Source of the DNA: Pseudomonas aestuarii
GTDB taxonomy: Bacteria; Pseudomonadota; Gammaproteobacteria; Pseudomonadales; Pseudomonadaceae
Assembly: GCF_027988105.1 (NCBI RefSeq)
Contig: NZ_JAQJZJ010000004.1
Location: 186,001-250,000 of the forward strand
Direction of reading: 5' to 3'
Length of the DNA stretch: 64,000 nucleotides
Shown here piece by piece: positions 51,061 to 59,308 of this stretch. The notes below the pieces were generated by a model, which worked only from the letters and a program-made list of their open reading frames with translations, did not search any database and had not been told where the DNA came from. The translations under genes were made by a program, and so were the position numbers. Position 1 is the first letter of the stretch, and every line of letters starts with the position of its first letter.

Positions 51061-52728
51061 ATGGAAAAACCCCCAGCGAATAACACGACGCCACAGCCAG
51101 AAGCGGAAATAGAAGGTGGCATCCCGGCTCCGAGTGGAGCCTCCACCCTGATCGACACCGATTATGTCGTCGGCCAAGACAACATCAAGGGCAGGTTTCT
51201 GGTCAACCTGGATATCCATGGCAAGGTCTTCAGCATTTCCGCGCTGTGCATCGTGCTGTTCGTGGTCCTGACCCTGGCCCTGCAGAGCGAGGTCGAGCCG
51301 CTGTTCACGGCTGTTCGCAACTGGTTAACCAGTAACCTGGCCTGGTTCTTCCTGGGTTCGGCGAACATCTTCGTGCTGCTGTGTCTGGGCTTGATCATTA
51401 CGCCGTTGGGCAGGGTGCGCCTGGGCGGCAAAGAGGCGACGCCGGACTATTCCTATACCGGCTGGTTCTCCATGCTGTTCGCTGCCGGTATGGGTATCGG
51501 CCTGATGTTCTACGGCGTGGCCGAGCCGATGTCGCACTTCTCCACGGCGATGGGTGGAGTCAGTATCGGCGAGGACGGTCTGCGCACCGACTGGGCGCCG
51601 CTGGGCGCTGCTGCCGGCAATGCGTCGGAAGCCGCCAGCCTGGCCATGGCTGCCACCATCTTCCACTGGGGCCTGCACCCGTGGGCCGTCTACGCGATTG
51701 TGGCGCTGGCGCTGGCATTGTTCTCCTTCAACAAGGGCCTGCCGCTGAGCATGCGCTCGATCTTCTATCCACTCTTGGGTGAGCGGGTATGGGGCTGGCC
51801 GGGCCATCTGATCGATATCCTTGCGGTATTTGCCACCCTGTTCGGCCTGGCCACCTCGCTGGGCTTCGGCGCCGAGCAGGCGGCAGCCGGTCTCGATCAC
51901 CTGTTCGGCATAACCGCGACCGATACCAGCAAGGTGCTGCTGATCATCGGGATCACCGCGATTGCCTTGATGTCGGTAATGGCTGGCCTGGACAAGGGGG
52001 TCAAACGCCTGTCCGAAATCAACATGGTGCTGGCGCTGCTATTGCTGGTGTTCATCATAGTGGTGGGGCCGACCCTGGCGATCATGACTGGCTTCTTCAG
52101 CAATCTGGGTAGCTACCTGACCTATCTGCCCGAGCTGTCCAACCCCTTCGGTCGCGAAGACGCCAACTTCAGCCAGGGCTGGACCGCCTTCTACTGGGCC
52201 TGGTGGATCAGCTGGTCGCCCTTCGTCGGCATGTTCATCGCACGGGTCAGCCGCGGTCGCACGGTGCGCGAGTTCCTGGTCGCGGTGCTGCTGGTGCCTT
52301 CCCTGGCCTCGGTGCTGTGGATGACCGCCTTTGGCGGTACCGGCATCGGTCAGTTGGTCAACGATGGCTTCACCGGGGTGCAGGATGCCGCGCTGGAGCT
52401 GAAGCTGTTCGTCATGCTCGAGCAGTTGCCGTTGGCCGAGATCAGCTCCTTCATCGGCATCATCCTGGTGATCGTGTTCTTCGTCACCTCGTCGGACTCG
52501 GGTTCGCTGGTGATCGATACCATCACCGCTGGCGGCAAGGTCAATGCGCCGATTCCGCAGCGGGCCTTCTGGGCCATCATGGAAGGCGTGGTCGCCATTG
52601 CCCTGCTGCTGGGCGGCGGCTTGGTCGCCCTGCAGGCGATGGCGGTGTCCACGGGACTCCCCTTCACCATGGTCCTGCTGGTGGGCTGCGTGTCCATCGT
52701 CAAAGGCTTGATGAGCGAGCCGCGCTGA
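51061..52728 (+). CDS. BCCT-family betaine-type transporter
   Basis: 555 residues from ATG 51061 with AAGGAGAAC upstream. There are twelve predicted helices after a 65-residue cytoplasmic N-terminus. The glycine-rich TM3 stretch AAGMGIGLMFYGVAEP keeps the glycine seen in BetP, where choline carriers usually have Asp. The aromatic box WTAFYWAWWISWSPFVG is complete. This predicts sodium-coupled uptake of glycine betaine or a close analogue. The C-terminal tail is very short, so it lacks the long osmosensing tail of BetP. It could supply the substrate for the methyltransferase at 32993. Confidence 0.92.
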   Translation: MEKPPANNTTPQPEAEIEGGIPAPSGASTLIDTDYVVGQDNIKGRFLVNLDIHGKVFSISALCIVLFVVLTLALQSEVEPLFTAVRNWLTSNLAWFFLGSANIFVLLCLGLIITPLGRVRLGGKEATPDYSYTGWFSMLFAAGMGIGLMFYGVAEPMSHFSTAMGGVSIGEDGLRTDWAPLGAAAGNASEAASLAMAATIFHWGLHPWAVYAIVALALALFSFNKGLPLSMRSIFYPLLGERVWGWPGHLIDILAVFATLFGLATSLGFGAEQAAAGLDHLFGITATDTSKVLLIIGITAIALMSVMAGLDKGVKRLSEINMVLALLLLVFIIVVGPTLAIMTGFFSNLGSYLTYLPELSNPFGREDANFSQGWTAFYWAWWISWSPFVGMFIARVSRGRTVREFLVAVLLVPSLASVLWMTAFGGTGIGQLVNDGFTGVQDAALELKLFVMLEQLPLAEISSFIGIILVIVFFVTSSDSGSLVIDTITAGGKVNAPIPQRAFWAIMEGVVAIALLLGGGLVALQAMAVSTGLPFTMVLLVGCVSIVKGLMSEPR

Positions 52729-52752
52729 CCGCTGTTGTCGGGCAATACCAGA

Positions 52753-52776
52753 ACGCGCCTTCGGGCGCGTTTTTTT
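52753..52776 (+). terminator. Intrinsic terminator of the BCCT gene
   Basis: ACGCGCC-TTCG-GGCGCGT (52753-52770), a 7-bp stem with the very stable TTCG tetraloop, followed by six Ts. It lies 24 bp after the stop. Confidence 0.95.
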
Positions 52777-52825
52777 GTCGGCGGTATGCAGGGCCGGGTT
52801 GTTTGAGTCAGCGCCGCAATCCTTG

Positions 52826-53045
52826 TGGGAGGGGCTTTAGCCGCGAGTTCTTAACCGGGTTGATGGGCTGCTGGCGCGGCTATCTGGGTGCGGCATTACA
52901 GCGTGAGGGATGATATGGATTGCGCCCCTCGGGTGTGCAGCATCAAGGGTCAGTCAACGCGGCGCAATGACTGGCGACCGCTCAGGGTGATGGCTATCGC
53001 TGCGCTCAACCCATGCTAAAAGCATCGCGGCTAAAGCCCCTCCCA
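52826..53045. repeat. Pair of 21-bp perfect inverted repeats, REP-like
   Basis: The 21-mer at 52826-52846 (starting TGGGAGGGGCTTTAGC) recurs as its exact reverse complement at 53025-53045. The wording is that of a common pseudomonad extragenic palindrome. Between them lie GGTTGATGGGCTGCTGG and GGCTATCGCTGCGCTCAACC, remnants of the other repeat type seen at 10514. No gene is visible in 52777-53105. Confidence 0.75.
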
Positions 53046-53105
53046 GAAGAACGCTGCGTGATCCGTTAGTGGTTACTGGCAAAAATCTAGCGCGCCGCAA
53101 TCCAC

Positions 53106-53828
53106 TCAGCTCCACAACTCGCCGACCGGGGTGGTCGGCGAGTAGCGGGTGGCTACCTGCGCTTGCAGCAGCTCCGCCGTGGCCAGGGCATCGGTCAGGG
53201 CGTGGTGCGCCTGGTACAGCGGCAGGCCATAACGCAGGCGACTGTCGGCCAAGCGGATGGAAGTCTGCTGACGGCCGAACAGACGGTCGAGCCAACCCGG
53301 CTGGCGCTGGCTGCGGTGCAAGCGGGCCTCCAGTTCCATGGTGTCGATCACCGGGAAGTGCAGCGCCTCGCCCAGATGCTGACGTACCGCCTGGTCGAGA
53401 AAACCGCGTTCGATCGTGCGGTAATGCACCACCATTACCTTGCCGGCCATGGCCGTCAGCAATTCGCCGAGAATAGTCGTCAGCCTGGGGGCGTGGCGGA
53501 TGTCGCTGTGGGTGATGTGATGGAAGGTGACCGACTCGCTGCTCAGCTCGGAAACCGGCTTGACCACCCAGTACTGCGCCTCAGCGCAGCGGATGCGCGC
53601 GAGGTTGAAGGGCACCAGGCCGAGGCTGACGATCGAGTGGCGGCCGCAATCCAGACCGGTGGTTTCCACGTCCAGCGCCACCAGCGGCACCTGCTCCAGC
53701 GGGGTATCGGCGGCTACCACGCCGGCCTGATAGAAGGCCGCCAGGCGCGGATCCGTGGCCGTTTTTGCGAGCTGGAGGAAGATGCTCTGCCAGTCTACCG
53801 GCCTTGCGCGGGCAGCGGGCCGCTTCAC
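53106..53828 (-). CDS. DEDDh-type 3'-5' exonuclease (DnaQ-like)
   Basis: 240 residues. Exo I ALDVETTGLD carries the first Asp and Glu (near residue 52). Exo II is in VVHYRTIERGFLD and Exo III in HHALTDALATAEL, giving the DEDDh set. It resembles the epsilon proofreading domain but is a separate protein. The gene starts inside the stop of the upstream cNMP/CBS protein (4-bp overlap), a pairing common in Pseudomonas. Its substrate is unknown. Confidence 0.9.
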   Translation of the reverse strand: MKRPAARARPVDWQSIFLQLAKTATDPRLAAFYQAGVVAADTPLEQVPLVALDVETTGLDCGRHSIVSLGLVPFNLARIRCAEAQYWVVKPVSELSSESVTFHHITHSDIRHAPRLTTILGELLTAMAGKVMVVHYRTIERGFLDQAVRQHLGEALHFPVIDTMELEARLHRSQRQPGWLDRLFGRQQTSIRLADSRLRYGLPLYQAHHALTDALATAELLQAQVATRYSPTTPVGELWS

Positions 53829-55690
53829 TGCGAGCCGCCCGTTGGGTAGCGAAAGCGCAGGTATTTCTGCGCATTGCTGAGTACCTGGAAGGCTTCCTTG
53901 AGGTTGTAGCGCTCGCTGGCGGAGACCTTTTCCGGCTCGATGTAGTTGTCCGGCTTGCGGCCGGCCTCGAGGTCCATGGCCTGATGGCGGATGCGCACGA
54001 TGGAGAGAAACTCCAGGGCGTAGCGCAGCTTGGTGATGGCTTCCTGGGGCATCAGCTGGGTGCTGGCGATGGCGTCCAGGCGATCCAGGGAATTCTGCGC
54101 CTTGGAGCCGGCCGCCAGGGCATGCACGCGGATCAGGTCGGTAAGGGGCGCCGTGCCGCGACCCTTGAGGTTGATGATGTTGTTCTGTTGGCCATCCTTT
54201 TCCATCACGAAGGTGCGGAAAAATCCCAGTGGCGGGGTGCGGTTGAGGGCATTGCGCGCCAGGCTGGCAAGAAACAGCGGGTTCTGGCTGGCCTTCTGCG
54301 CCAGCAGATCCTTGAGGCTCTCGACCAGCTCGGCCTCGCCGTAGACGCTGTCGAGGTCGAAGAAGATGCAGCTGTTGAGTAGGGTTTCCGGGTTAGGCCG
54401 TTCAATCCACTGGTTGAAGTAGCCCTTCCACACCCTTAGCGGTTGGCGCCACTGGGGGGTGGTGGCCATGATCCCGCCCTTGCAATAGCTGTAGCCACAG
54501 GCCGCCAGGCCATCGCTGACGAAGGTCGCCAGTTTCAGGAAGTAGTCGTCGTGGATGCGCGGATCGAAGCGGTTGTCTAGGACCAGGGCGTTGTCCTGGT
54601 CGGTGACGATCAGCTGCTCGTCGCGGGCCATGGAGCCCAGCGCCATGAAGCAGTAGGGCACCGGCGGCGGGCCGAGTTCTTGCTCGGCCAACTCCAGCAG
54701 GCGCTGAGTCAGGCTACGGCCGATGCCCGACATGGCGCTGCCGATCATGTGCGCGGTGGCCTCGTCGTTGACCATGCGCAGGAAGGTGGCGCGCAGATCC
54801 GGCACCAGAGCCTGCAGTTCGGCCACCGACTGCTTGTTGAAGATGTTGTTGACCAGGTACAGGCTGCTCTGCGACTCGTATTTGATGATGTCCGAGAGGT
54901 TGATCACCCCGACCGTGCGCTGGCGGTACACCACCGGCAGGTGATGAATATTGTGGCGGAGCATGCACAGCATCGCCTCGAACACCGAGTCGTCGGCGTT
55001 GATGGTGATCGGATTGGGTGACATCACCCGATCGACCGGGGTGTCCAGGGCCAGGCCTTCGGCGAGTACCCGGGTGCGCAGGTCGCGATCGGTGGTGATG
55101 CCGGCCATCACCTGGCCCGGGGGCGGCCCTAGGATCACCAGGGAAGACACGCTGTGCTCGGTCATCACCCGCGCGGCCTGCTGCACCGTGGTGCCCAGGG
55201 GCACGCTGACGGTGCGCCGCGAGACCAGCTTGCGTACCTTGATCTTCATCAGTTCGCTGGCGTTGCCCTGGCTTTCCACCGCCGACTGCAGACGCGACTG
55301 GCCTTCGGCCTCGACGAAGTCGGCGAAGAAGTCATGGGCCTCGCAGAGTTGCTCGAACAGGTGGCCGGGAATGAAATAGATCAGGCTGTCTTCAATGGCC
55401 CGGGCCGGCAGACGTACCTTATGCCCGCGCAGCAGGCCAAACTGGCCGAAGACATCGCCCTCGGTCAGGCGATTGTAGAGCGCCCCGGTGCGCCGGTAGA
55501 TTTCCACCGCGCCGCTGCGTATGTAGTGCAGGGCGTGGATCTCCGCCCCGAAGCTCAGAATATCGCTGCCGGCCTTGAAGTAGCCGACTTCGACCTGGCG
55601 GGCGATCTCGTCGAGGGTATCGTCGGGTAGCCCATCGAAGGGTGGGAAGCGTTGCAGGTGGTCGCGGATTTCGATCAGCTCGATCTGCAT
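53825..55690 (-). CDS. cNMP-binding / CBS / DUF294 nucleotidyltransferase-like protein
   Basis: 621 residues from ATG 55690, chosen because the MQIELIEIRDHLQRFPPFDGL start fits the family. A longer 662-residue frame is possible. In order: cyclic-nucleotide-binding domain (about 15-135, with EGDVFGQFGLLRG), a CBS pair (about 165-290, with MTEHSVSSLVILG and ITTDRDLRTRVL), the DUF294 nucleotidyltransferase-like domain (about 330-450, with ALGSMARDEQLIVTDQDNALV) and its substrate-binding C-terminal domain. It acts as a signal-responsive protein; the target is unknown. It is coupled to the exonuclease. Confidence 0.9.
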   Translation of the reverse strand: MQIELIEIRDHLQRFPPFDGLPDDTLDEIARQVEVGYFKAGSDILSFGAEIHALHYIRSGAVEIYRRTGALYNRLTEGDVFGQFGLLRGHKVRLPARAIEDSLIYFIPGHLFEQLCEAHDFFADFVEAEGQSRLQSAVESQGNASELMKIKVRKLVSRRTVSVPLGTTVQQAARVMTEHSVSSLVILGPPPGQVMAGITTDRDLRTRVLAEGLALDTPVDRVMSPNPITINADDSVFEAMLCMLRHNIHHLPVVYRQRTVGVINLSDIIKYESQSSLYLVNNIFNKQSVAELQALVPDLRATFLRMVNDEATAHMIGSAMSGIGRSLTQRLLELAEQELGPPPVPYCFMALGSMARDEQLIVTDQDNALVLDNRFDPRIHDDYFLKLATFVSDGLAACGYSYCKGGIMATTPQWRQPLRVWKGYFNQWIERPNPETLLNSCIFFDLDSVYGEAELVESLKDLLAQKASQNPLFLASLARNALNRTPPLGFFRTFVMEKDGQQNNIINLKGRGTAPLTDLIRVHALAAGSKAQNSLDRLDAIASTQLMPQEAITKLRYALEFLSIVRIRHQAMDLEAGRKPDNYIEPEKVSASERYNLKEAFQVLSNAQKYLRFRYPTGGSQ

Positions 55691-55890
55691 GCGGGTCTCT
55701 TGAGAGTGGGCGGACGACGACCGAACCCGGGCTGGCCCAAGCTCGGTCTGACGCGCTGCGTTGATCATGACTACCGACTCGTCACACCGCTGGGGCGAAT
55801 GGCCGGCCCTCACTTACCTTAACGTGTCCTGCAGCGGCTGCGCGACTGTTTCGCTGCCGGGTCGCGATCCGGCAAATCGAGGTCGCTGGT

Positions 55891-56886
55891 TCAGCTTGGC
55901 TCGAGCGTCAGGTAGACCGCCGTCTGGTTGAGCAGCTGGTAGGCGACTTCGCCGAAGGTGATGGGGCCGATGAGTCGCGCCGTCTGGCGCCCCTGCAACT
56001 GCGAATAGAGGTAGTTGAGGATGCAGTTGCAGCCGAACAGGATGGGGCCGCCGTCGCTGGGCATGGCCTGCAGGAAGCGCGCGCTGTAGTCCTCGACCGC
56101 GTCGGCGAAGCGGTAGTCGACTCCGGCGAACACCGGCGCGTAGAAGGACACCAGGCCCGGCTCTGAGTCCAGCGCCTGGATGCTGACATTGATCATGGCC
56201 CCGCAGTAGTCGGCCACCAGCGGCAGGCGGGTGTCGATGCCGCGCGCGCGGATCAGTTCGAGCAAGCTGCCGCGCACGCCATCGATCAGGCAGTCGCGGG
56301 CGGCAAAGCCGGTCTCGTCGAAACGCAGTGTCGGTCCTGCGCCAGGCTTGAACAGGTTCACCGCATGCACCACCGCCGTCTGGTGCGGCGGCAGGGGGAT
56401 GTGCAGGACGATGGCCTGGTCGGCGAAGCAGCGACCGCTGCGCCCATCGACCACCTGGGCCTGCGCACTGCCCAGCTGATCCAGGTGCACGCCGGCGACC
56501 CAGCCGGCAATCGGCTTGATGTACATGTCGGGGTAATTGGGGGCTGCGCGGGCATAGTCCTCGAGCACTGCACTGCCGGCCGGCAGGATGACGATGCTGA
56601 AGCCATCTTCCGGGGCGTCTTCGAGCATGTGCGGCAGCCGCTCACGGTCATAGCAGGCGATCTCGCCGGCCCGCTGGCCGAAGGGCTGAACGAACACCCG
56701 GTCGAGCCGACAGGTGCCACCCTCGCTGGCCATGAAGTAGGGGGTGGTACCGCCGATCCAGTTGCCCCTGGGCAGCGCCGTCAGGCAGTCGAGGTGGCCG
56801 GCGATGGCCAGGGTTTCGCCGCGTTCGATCAAGGCGCTGGCCTGGCGCAGGTCCAGCAGGGCGCTTGTCGCTGTGCCGTTGTTCAT
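55891..56886 (-). CDS. Uncharacterised protein with FIST-like C-terminal wording
   Basis: 331 residues, soluble, no signal peptide. The C-terminal part FGCNCILNYLYSQLQ, then IGPITFGEVAYQLLNQT, resembles the end of FIST ligand-binding proteins. The N-terminal half has GNWIGGTTPYFMASEGG. Two cysteines lie in FGCNC. It overlaps the upstream gene by 4 bp, so the two form an operon. I do not recognise a function; a sensor role is a guess. Confidence 0.6.
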   Translation of the reverse strand: MNNGTATSALLDLRQASALIERGETLAIAGHLDCLTALPRGNWIGGTTPYFMASEGGTCRLDRVFVQPFGQRAGEIACYDRERLPHMLEDAPEDGFSIVILPAGSAVLEDYARAAPNYPDMYIKPIAGWVAGVHLDQLGSAQAQVVDGRSGRCFADQAIVLHIPLPPHQTAVVHAVNLFKPGAGPTLRFDETGFAARDCLIDGVRGSLLELIRARGIDTRLPLVADYCGAMINVSIQALDSEPGLVSFYAPVFAGVDYRFADAVEDYSARFLQAMPSDGGPILFGCNCILNYLYSQLQGRQTARLIGPITFGEVAYQLLNQTAVYLTLEPS

Positions 56887-57605
56887 GGCTGATCGCCCTC
56901 CGTGACCGGCTGGCGGTCGTTGTTCAGCTGGGCGATCTCGTGCTGCAGATGCTTTTCATGCTTGATGAAGAAGCGCCGCAGTTCATTGATCCTGAGGATC
57001 TGCATATCCGGGTCATGCGCCCTGGCAAAGTCCTGGCGGGCGCGGGCCAGCAGCAGTTTCAGGCTGAGCAGGCGGATCTCGAACGGACAATCCATTGCCA
57101 GCAGGCGCAGCCATATGCGGTCGTCGCTGGCCGGGATCGAGCTGCCGGTTTGCCCCGCCGAGTCGTCCAACTGCAGGCGCGCCCGCAGGTCGGTGTCCGC
57201 CGTGGCCAATTGACCGGACTCGATCGCGTGCTTGATCTGCCAGGCCAGGTGAATGTCGATATCCAGCAAGGCGCAGACCTGGCGATAGCGCAGGCCATCC
57301 TGCAGGCACTGGATCACCCGCCGGGCCAGGCCATGGGTAAAGTCGCTGGCGCTTCTACCGAGGAAGGCTTGCGGCGCCTGCTCGTCCTGCTCTGGCAGGC
57401 TGGCGTGGATGTAGGTCTTGTAGGCGCCGATATTGACATGCCGCCAGCGTGAACGAGGCTGCTCGCCAAGGTAGCGACCGAACCAGGTCTTGCCAGTGCT
57501 CAGGTAGGCATGCACCTCGCGGCTGTGGGTATCGACCCGGACCCGGCTGACCTCCCAGGGCTCGTTCACTTCCAGCAGCCAGCGGCACAATTCTGCGTCT
57601 TTCAC
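56883..57605 (-). CDS. Uncharacterised protein with transposase-like N-terminal region
   Basis: 240 residues from GTG 57605, chosen for AGGGAGC just upstream. A GTG at 57647 would add 14 residues without a good site. The N-terminal WLLEVNEPWEVSRVRVD and EVHAYLSTGK look like the N-terminal part of ISL3-type transposases. The catalytic core is missing, and the rest (helical, LRYRQVCALLDIDIHLAWQIK) suggests an HTH. It is probably a domesticated regulator, not an active transposase. It overlaps the 55891 gene by 4 bp. Confidence 0.5.
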   Translation of the reverse strand: MKDAELCRWLLEVNEPWEVSRVRVDTHSREVHAYLSTGKTWFGRYLGEQPRSRWRHVNIGAYKTYIHASLPEQDEQAPQAFLGRSASDFTHGLARRVIQCLQDGLRYRQVCALLDIDIHLAWQIKHAIESGQLATADTDLRARLQLDDSAGQTGSSIPASDDRIWLRLLAMDCPFEIRLLSLKLLLARARQDFARAHDPDMQILRINELRRFFIKHEKHLQHEIAQLNNDRQPVTEGDQP

Positions 57606-57736
57606 CCGGAGCTCCCTGTGGTGGTTTACCAGTCCAGGGACGTTCACATGGGGGCGCGCAGCGAGCCAGGGAACCTTGGCACTAAGTCGCTGCGACTTGC
57701 TTGTTGCAACTTGCGCACTAGTACGGTGACAGGTGC

Positions 57737-58141
57737 CTAGTAGAAGTTGACTGCATGGCCCTCACGGTCGAAGGCGACGAAGTTGCCGATGCTGCCGGCT
57801 TCGATGGCCCCGACCATCATCTTCAGCGGTTGTTCGGCCTCGTCGCTGCTCGGCACCAGGCCTGCGCGCCCGGCCAGGCCGGCGGCGAACACCAGGTCCC
57901 AGGCCACCCCGGTGCGGTTGGACTCGGCCAGCAACCCGGCAAAATCCACCAGCTCGTCCGGCAGCTTGTCGACGCACAGCACCGGCTTGAGCGAACCGCC
58001 CTGGTTCTCGGCGTGGCGCTGGCGTTCCTCTTCGGTTGCATCTTCCGGCAGCTCGGCGCAGACGAACACCAACAGCAAGCGTTGCGGTTCCGGCTGGGCC
58101 TTGGCGGCAGTCAGCAGGTCGGCGAATTCGGCAATATCCAT
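57737..58141 (-). CDS. Uncharacterised small acidic protein (often annotated 'ribonucleotide reductase subunit alpha')
   Basis: 134 residues from ATG 58141. It has FADLLTAAKAQPEPQRLLLVF, AELPEDATEEERQRHAENQGG, LKPVLCVDKLPDELVDF and a final NFVAFDREGHAVNFY. Homologues in pseudomonads carry the name 'ribonucleotide reductase subunit alpha', but the protein is far too short and lacks its active-site motifs, so the name should not be trusted. Function unknown. Confidence 0.7.
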   Translation of the reverse strand: MDIAEFADLLTAAKAQPEPQRLLLVFVCAELPEDATEEERQRHAENQGGSLKPVLCVDKLPDELVDFAGLLAESNRTGVAWDLVFAAGLAGRAGLVPSSDEAEQPLKMMVGAIEAGSIGNFVAFDREGHAVNFY

Positions 58142-58315
58142 GACAGTCCATCCGTACGAAAAAATGAGCGGTGCGATCAGCCACACTGCCACGCGACCTC
58201 GGCCTTTGACCATATCTCTTAAGGTATAGAGGCGCTGCGCCCATGCCCTGCCGAGGGCCGGACCAACCAGCGGGTTTTTTTTCAGGCTTGCGCTCGCGGG
58301 CTGCGCCCTGGCCGC

Positions 58316-58552
58316 TCAGGGCTTGCTGCTTTCCCGCAGCTTGGCTAGCAGAGCCTCGCTTTGAGCGCGTTGCTCGTCTTCGCTGAGGTACGGGTTTTCC
58401 AGCACTTTGTCGATTTGCTCGAGCAATTCGCTTTGTCGGCGGACACGCTGATCCAGTTGCCTGAGTTGACGGTTACTGCGCCAGTTCCAGTAGGCCAAAC
58501 CCGCGACTGCCAGCAGTACCAGCGCAAGTCCTATCCAGGTCAGATGAGTCAT
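58316..58552 (-). CDS. Small single-helix membrane protein with coiled coil
   Basis: 78 residues. One N-terminal helix (about 4-22, [19 protein letters not shown]) is followed by a charged coiled-coil segment (RQLDQRVRRQSELLEQIDKVL). It begins 2 bp after the stop of the GNAT gene, so it is in its operon. Function unknown. Confidence 0.65.
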   Translation of the reverse strand: MTHLTWIGLALVLLAVAGLAYWNWRSNRQLRQLDQRVRRQSELLEQIDKVLENPYLSEDEQRAQSEALLAKLRESSKP

Positions 58553-58554
58553 GG

Positions 58555-59061
58555 CTATTGCGGGGTTCCTTGTATTTCAGGGCGCAGCGGCTTGCGCATG
58601 GCGAAGCGCTGCAAGGTAACAGTGCCGCGCACCACCGTCTGTGCCTGTTCCACAGAAAAGCCCTGCCTGGCAAAGAATGGCCGCGCCGTCAGGCTGGCCT
58701 CGGTAAAGACCGACGTTGCCCCCGCAGCGTGTATGCGCGTTTGCGCGGCGGCATACAGCGCCGTGGCTACGCCTTGGCGGGCATGCTGCGGGGCGGTGAA
58801 CAGCAGGTCGATATGGCCATCGCGGGTAAAGCCGATAAAACCGGCGAGTTGCCGGTTATCTTCGGCGATCAGCAGCTCCAGGGCCGCCAGGCGAGTCTGC
58901 CAGGCGGGCATGTCCGCGTGCGCCGGCGCCCAGGCCCGGCGCTGCGCCTGGTCATAGTCAGCGGCGCCGAGCCGATGCACAGCGGCACCGAGCAGCTCGA
59001 CCAACGCCTGCAGATCCCGGGCGTGGTAATCGCGCAAAGTGATGGCTGGATGACGGGGCAT
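58555..59061 (-). CDS. GNAT-family N-acetyltransferase
   Basis: 168 residues from ATG 59061. The longer frame to 59349 is unlikely, because ITLRDYHARDLQALVEL is the usual GNAT start. Acetyl-CoA-binding motif A is in IDLLFTAPQHARQGVATALY, and TEASLTARPFFARQGF is typical of the YiiD/PA4866-like branch. The substrate is unknown. It is followed directly by a small membrane protein. The 247 bp between it and folE2 (59062-59308) show nothing else. Confidence 0.85.
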   Translation of the reverse strand: MPRHPAITLRDYHARDLQALVELLGAAVHRLGAADYDQAQRRAWAPAHADMPAWQTRLAALELLIAEDNRQLAGFIGFTRDGHIDLLFTAPQHARQGVATALYAAAQTRIHAAGATSVFTEASLTARPFFARQGFSVEQAQTVVRGTVTLQRFAMRKPLRPEIQGTPQ

Positions 59062-59308
59062 AGGCGGTGAGGCATCGCTGCTGAGGGTGCGGCTCACAGC
59101 CTCAAACAGATTGTCACCGTTGTAAATAGCTGAAGGTGTCCCGCAAAGCCGTAAAAACGACGATATGGGCTGGTAAGCCAATTGTGCAGAAGCTGTGCGG
59201 AGTCGTATTGCTGATTGATGCCACAGACGGCGCGCCCCTGGCTCCGGGTTAGGTTCGCCGGTCAGCCTGGCAAGCAGTTCAGCGCCCCTTGCAGTTGCTG
59301 GCAGCGGA

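Noticed and set aside
57737..58141. Ribonucleotide reductase alpha subunit
   Set aside because: At 134 residues it lacks every catalytic motif of the enzyme. The database name for this family appears to be an error.
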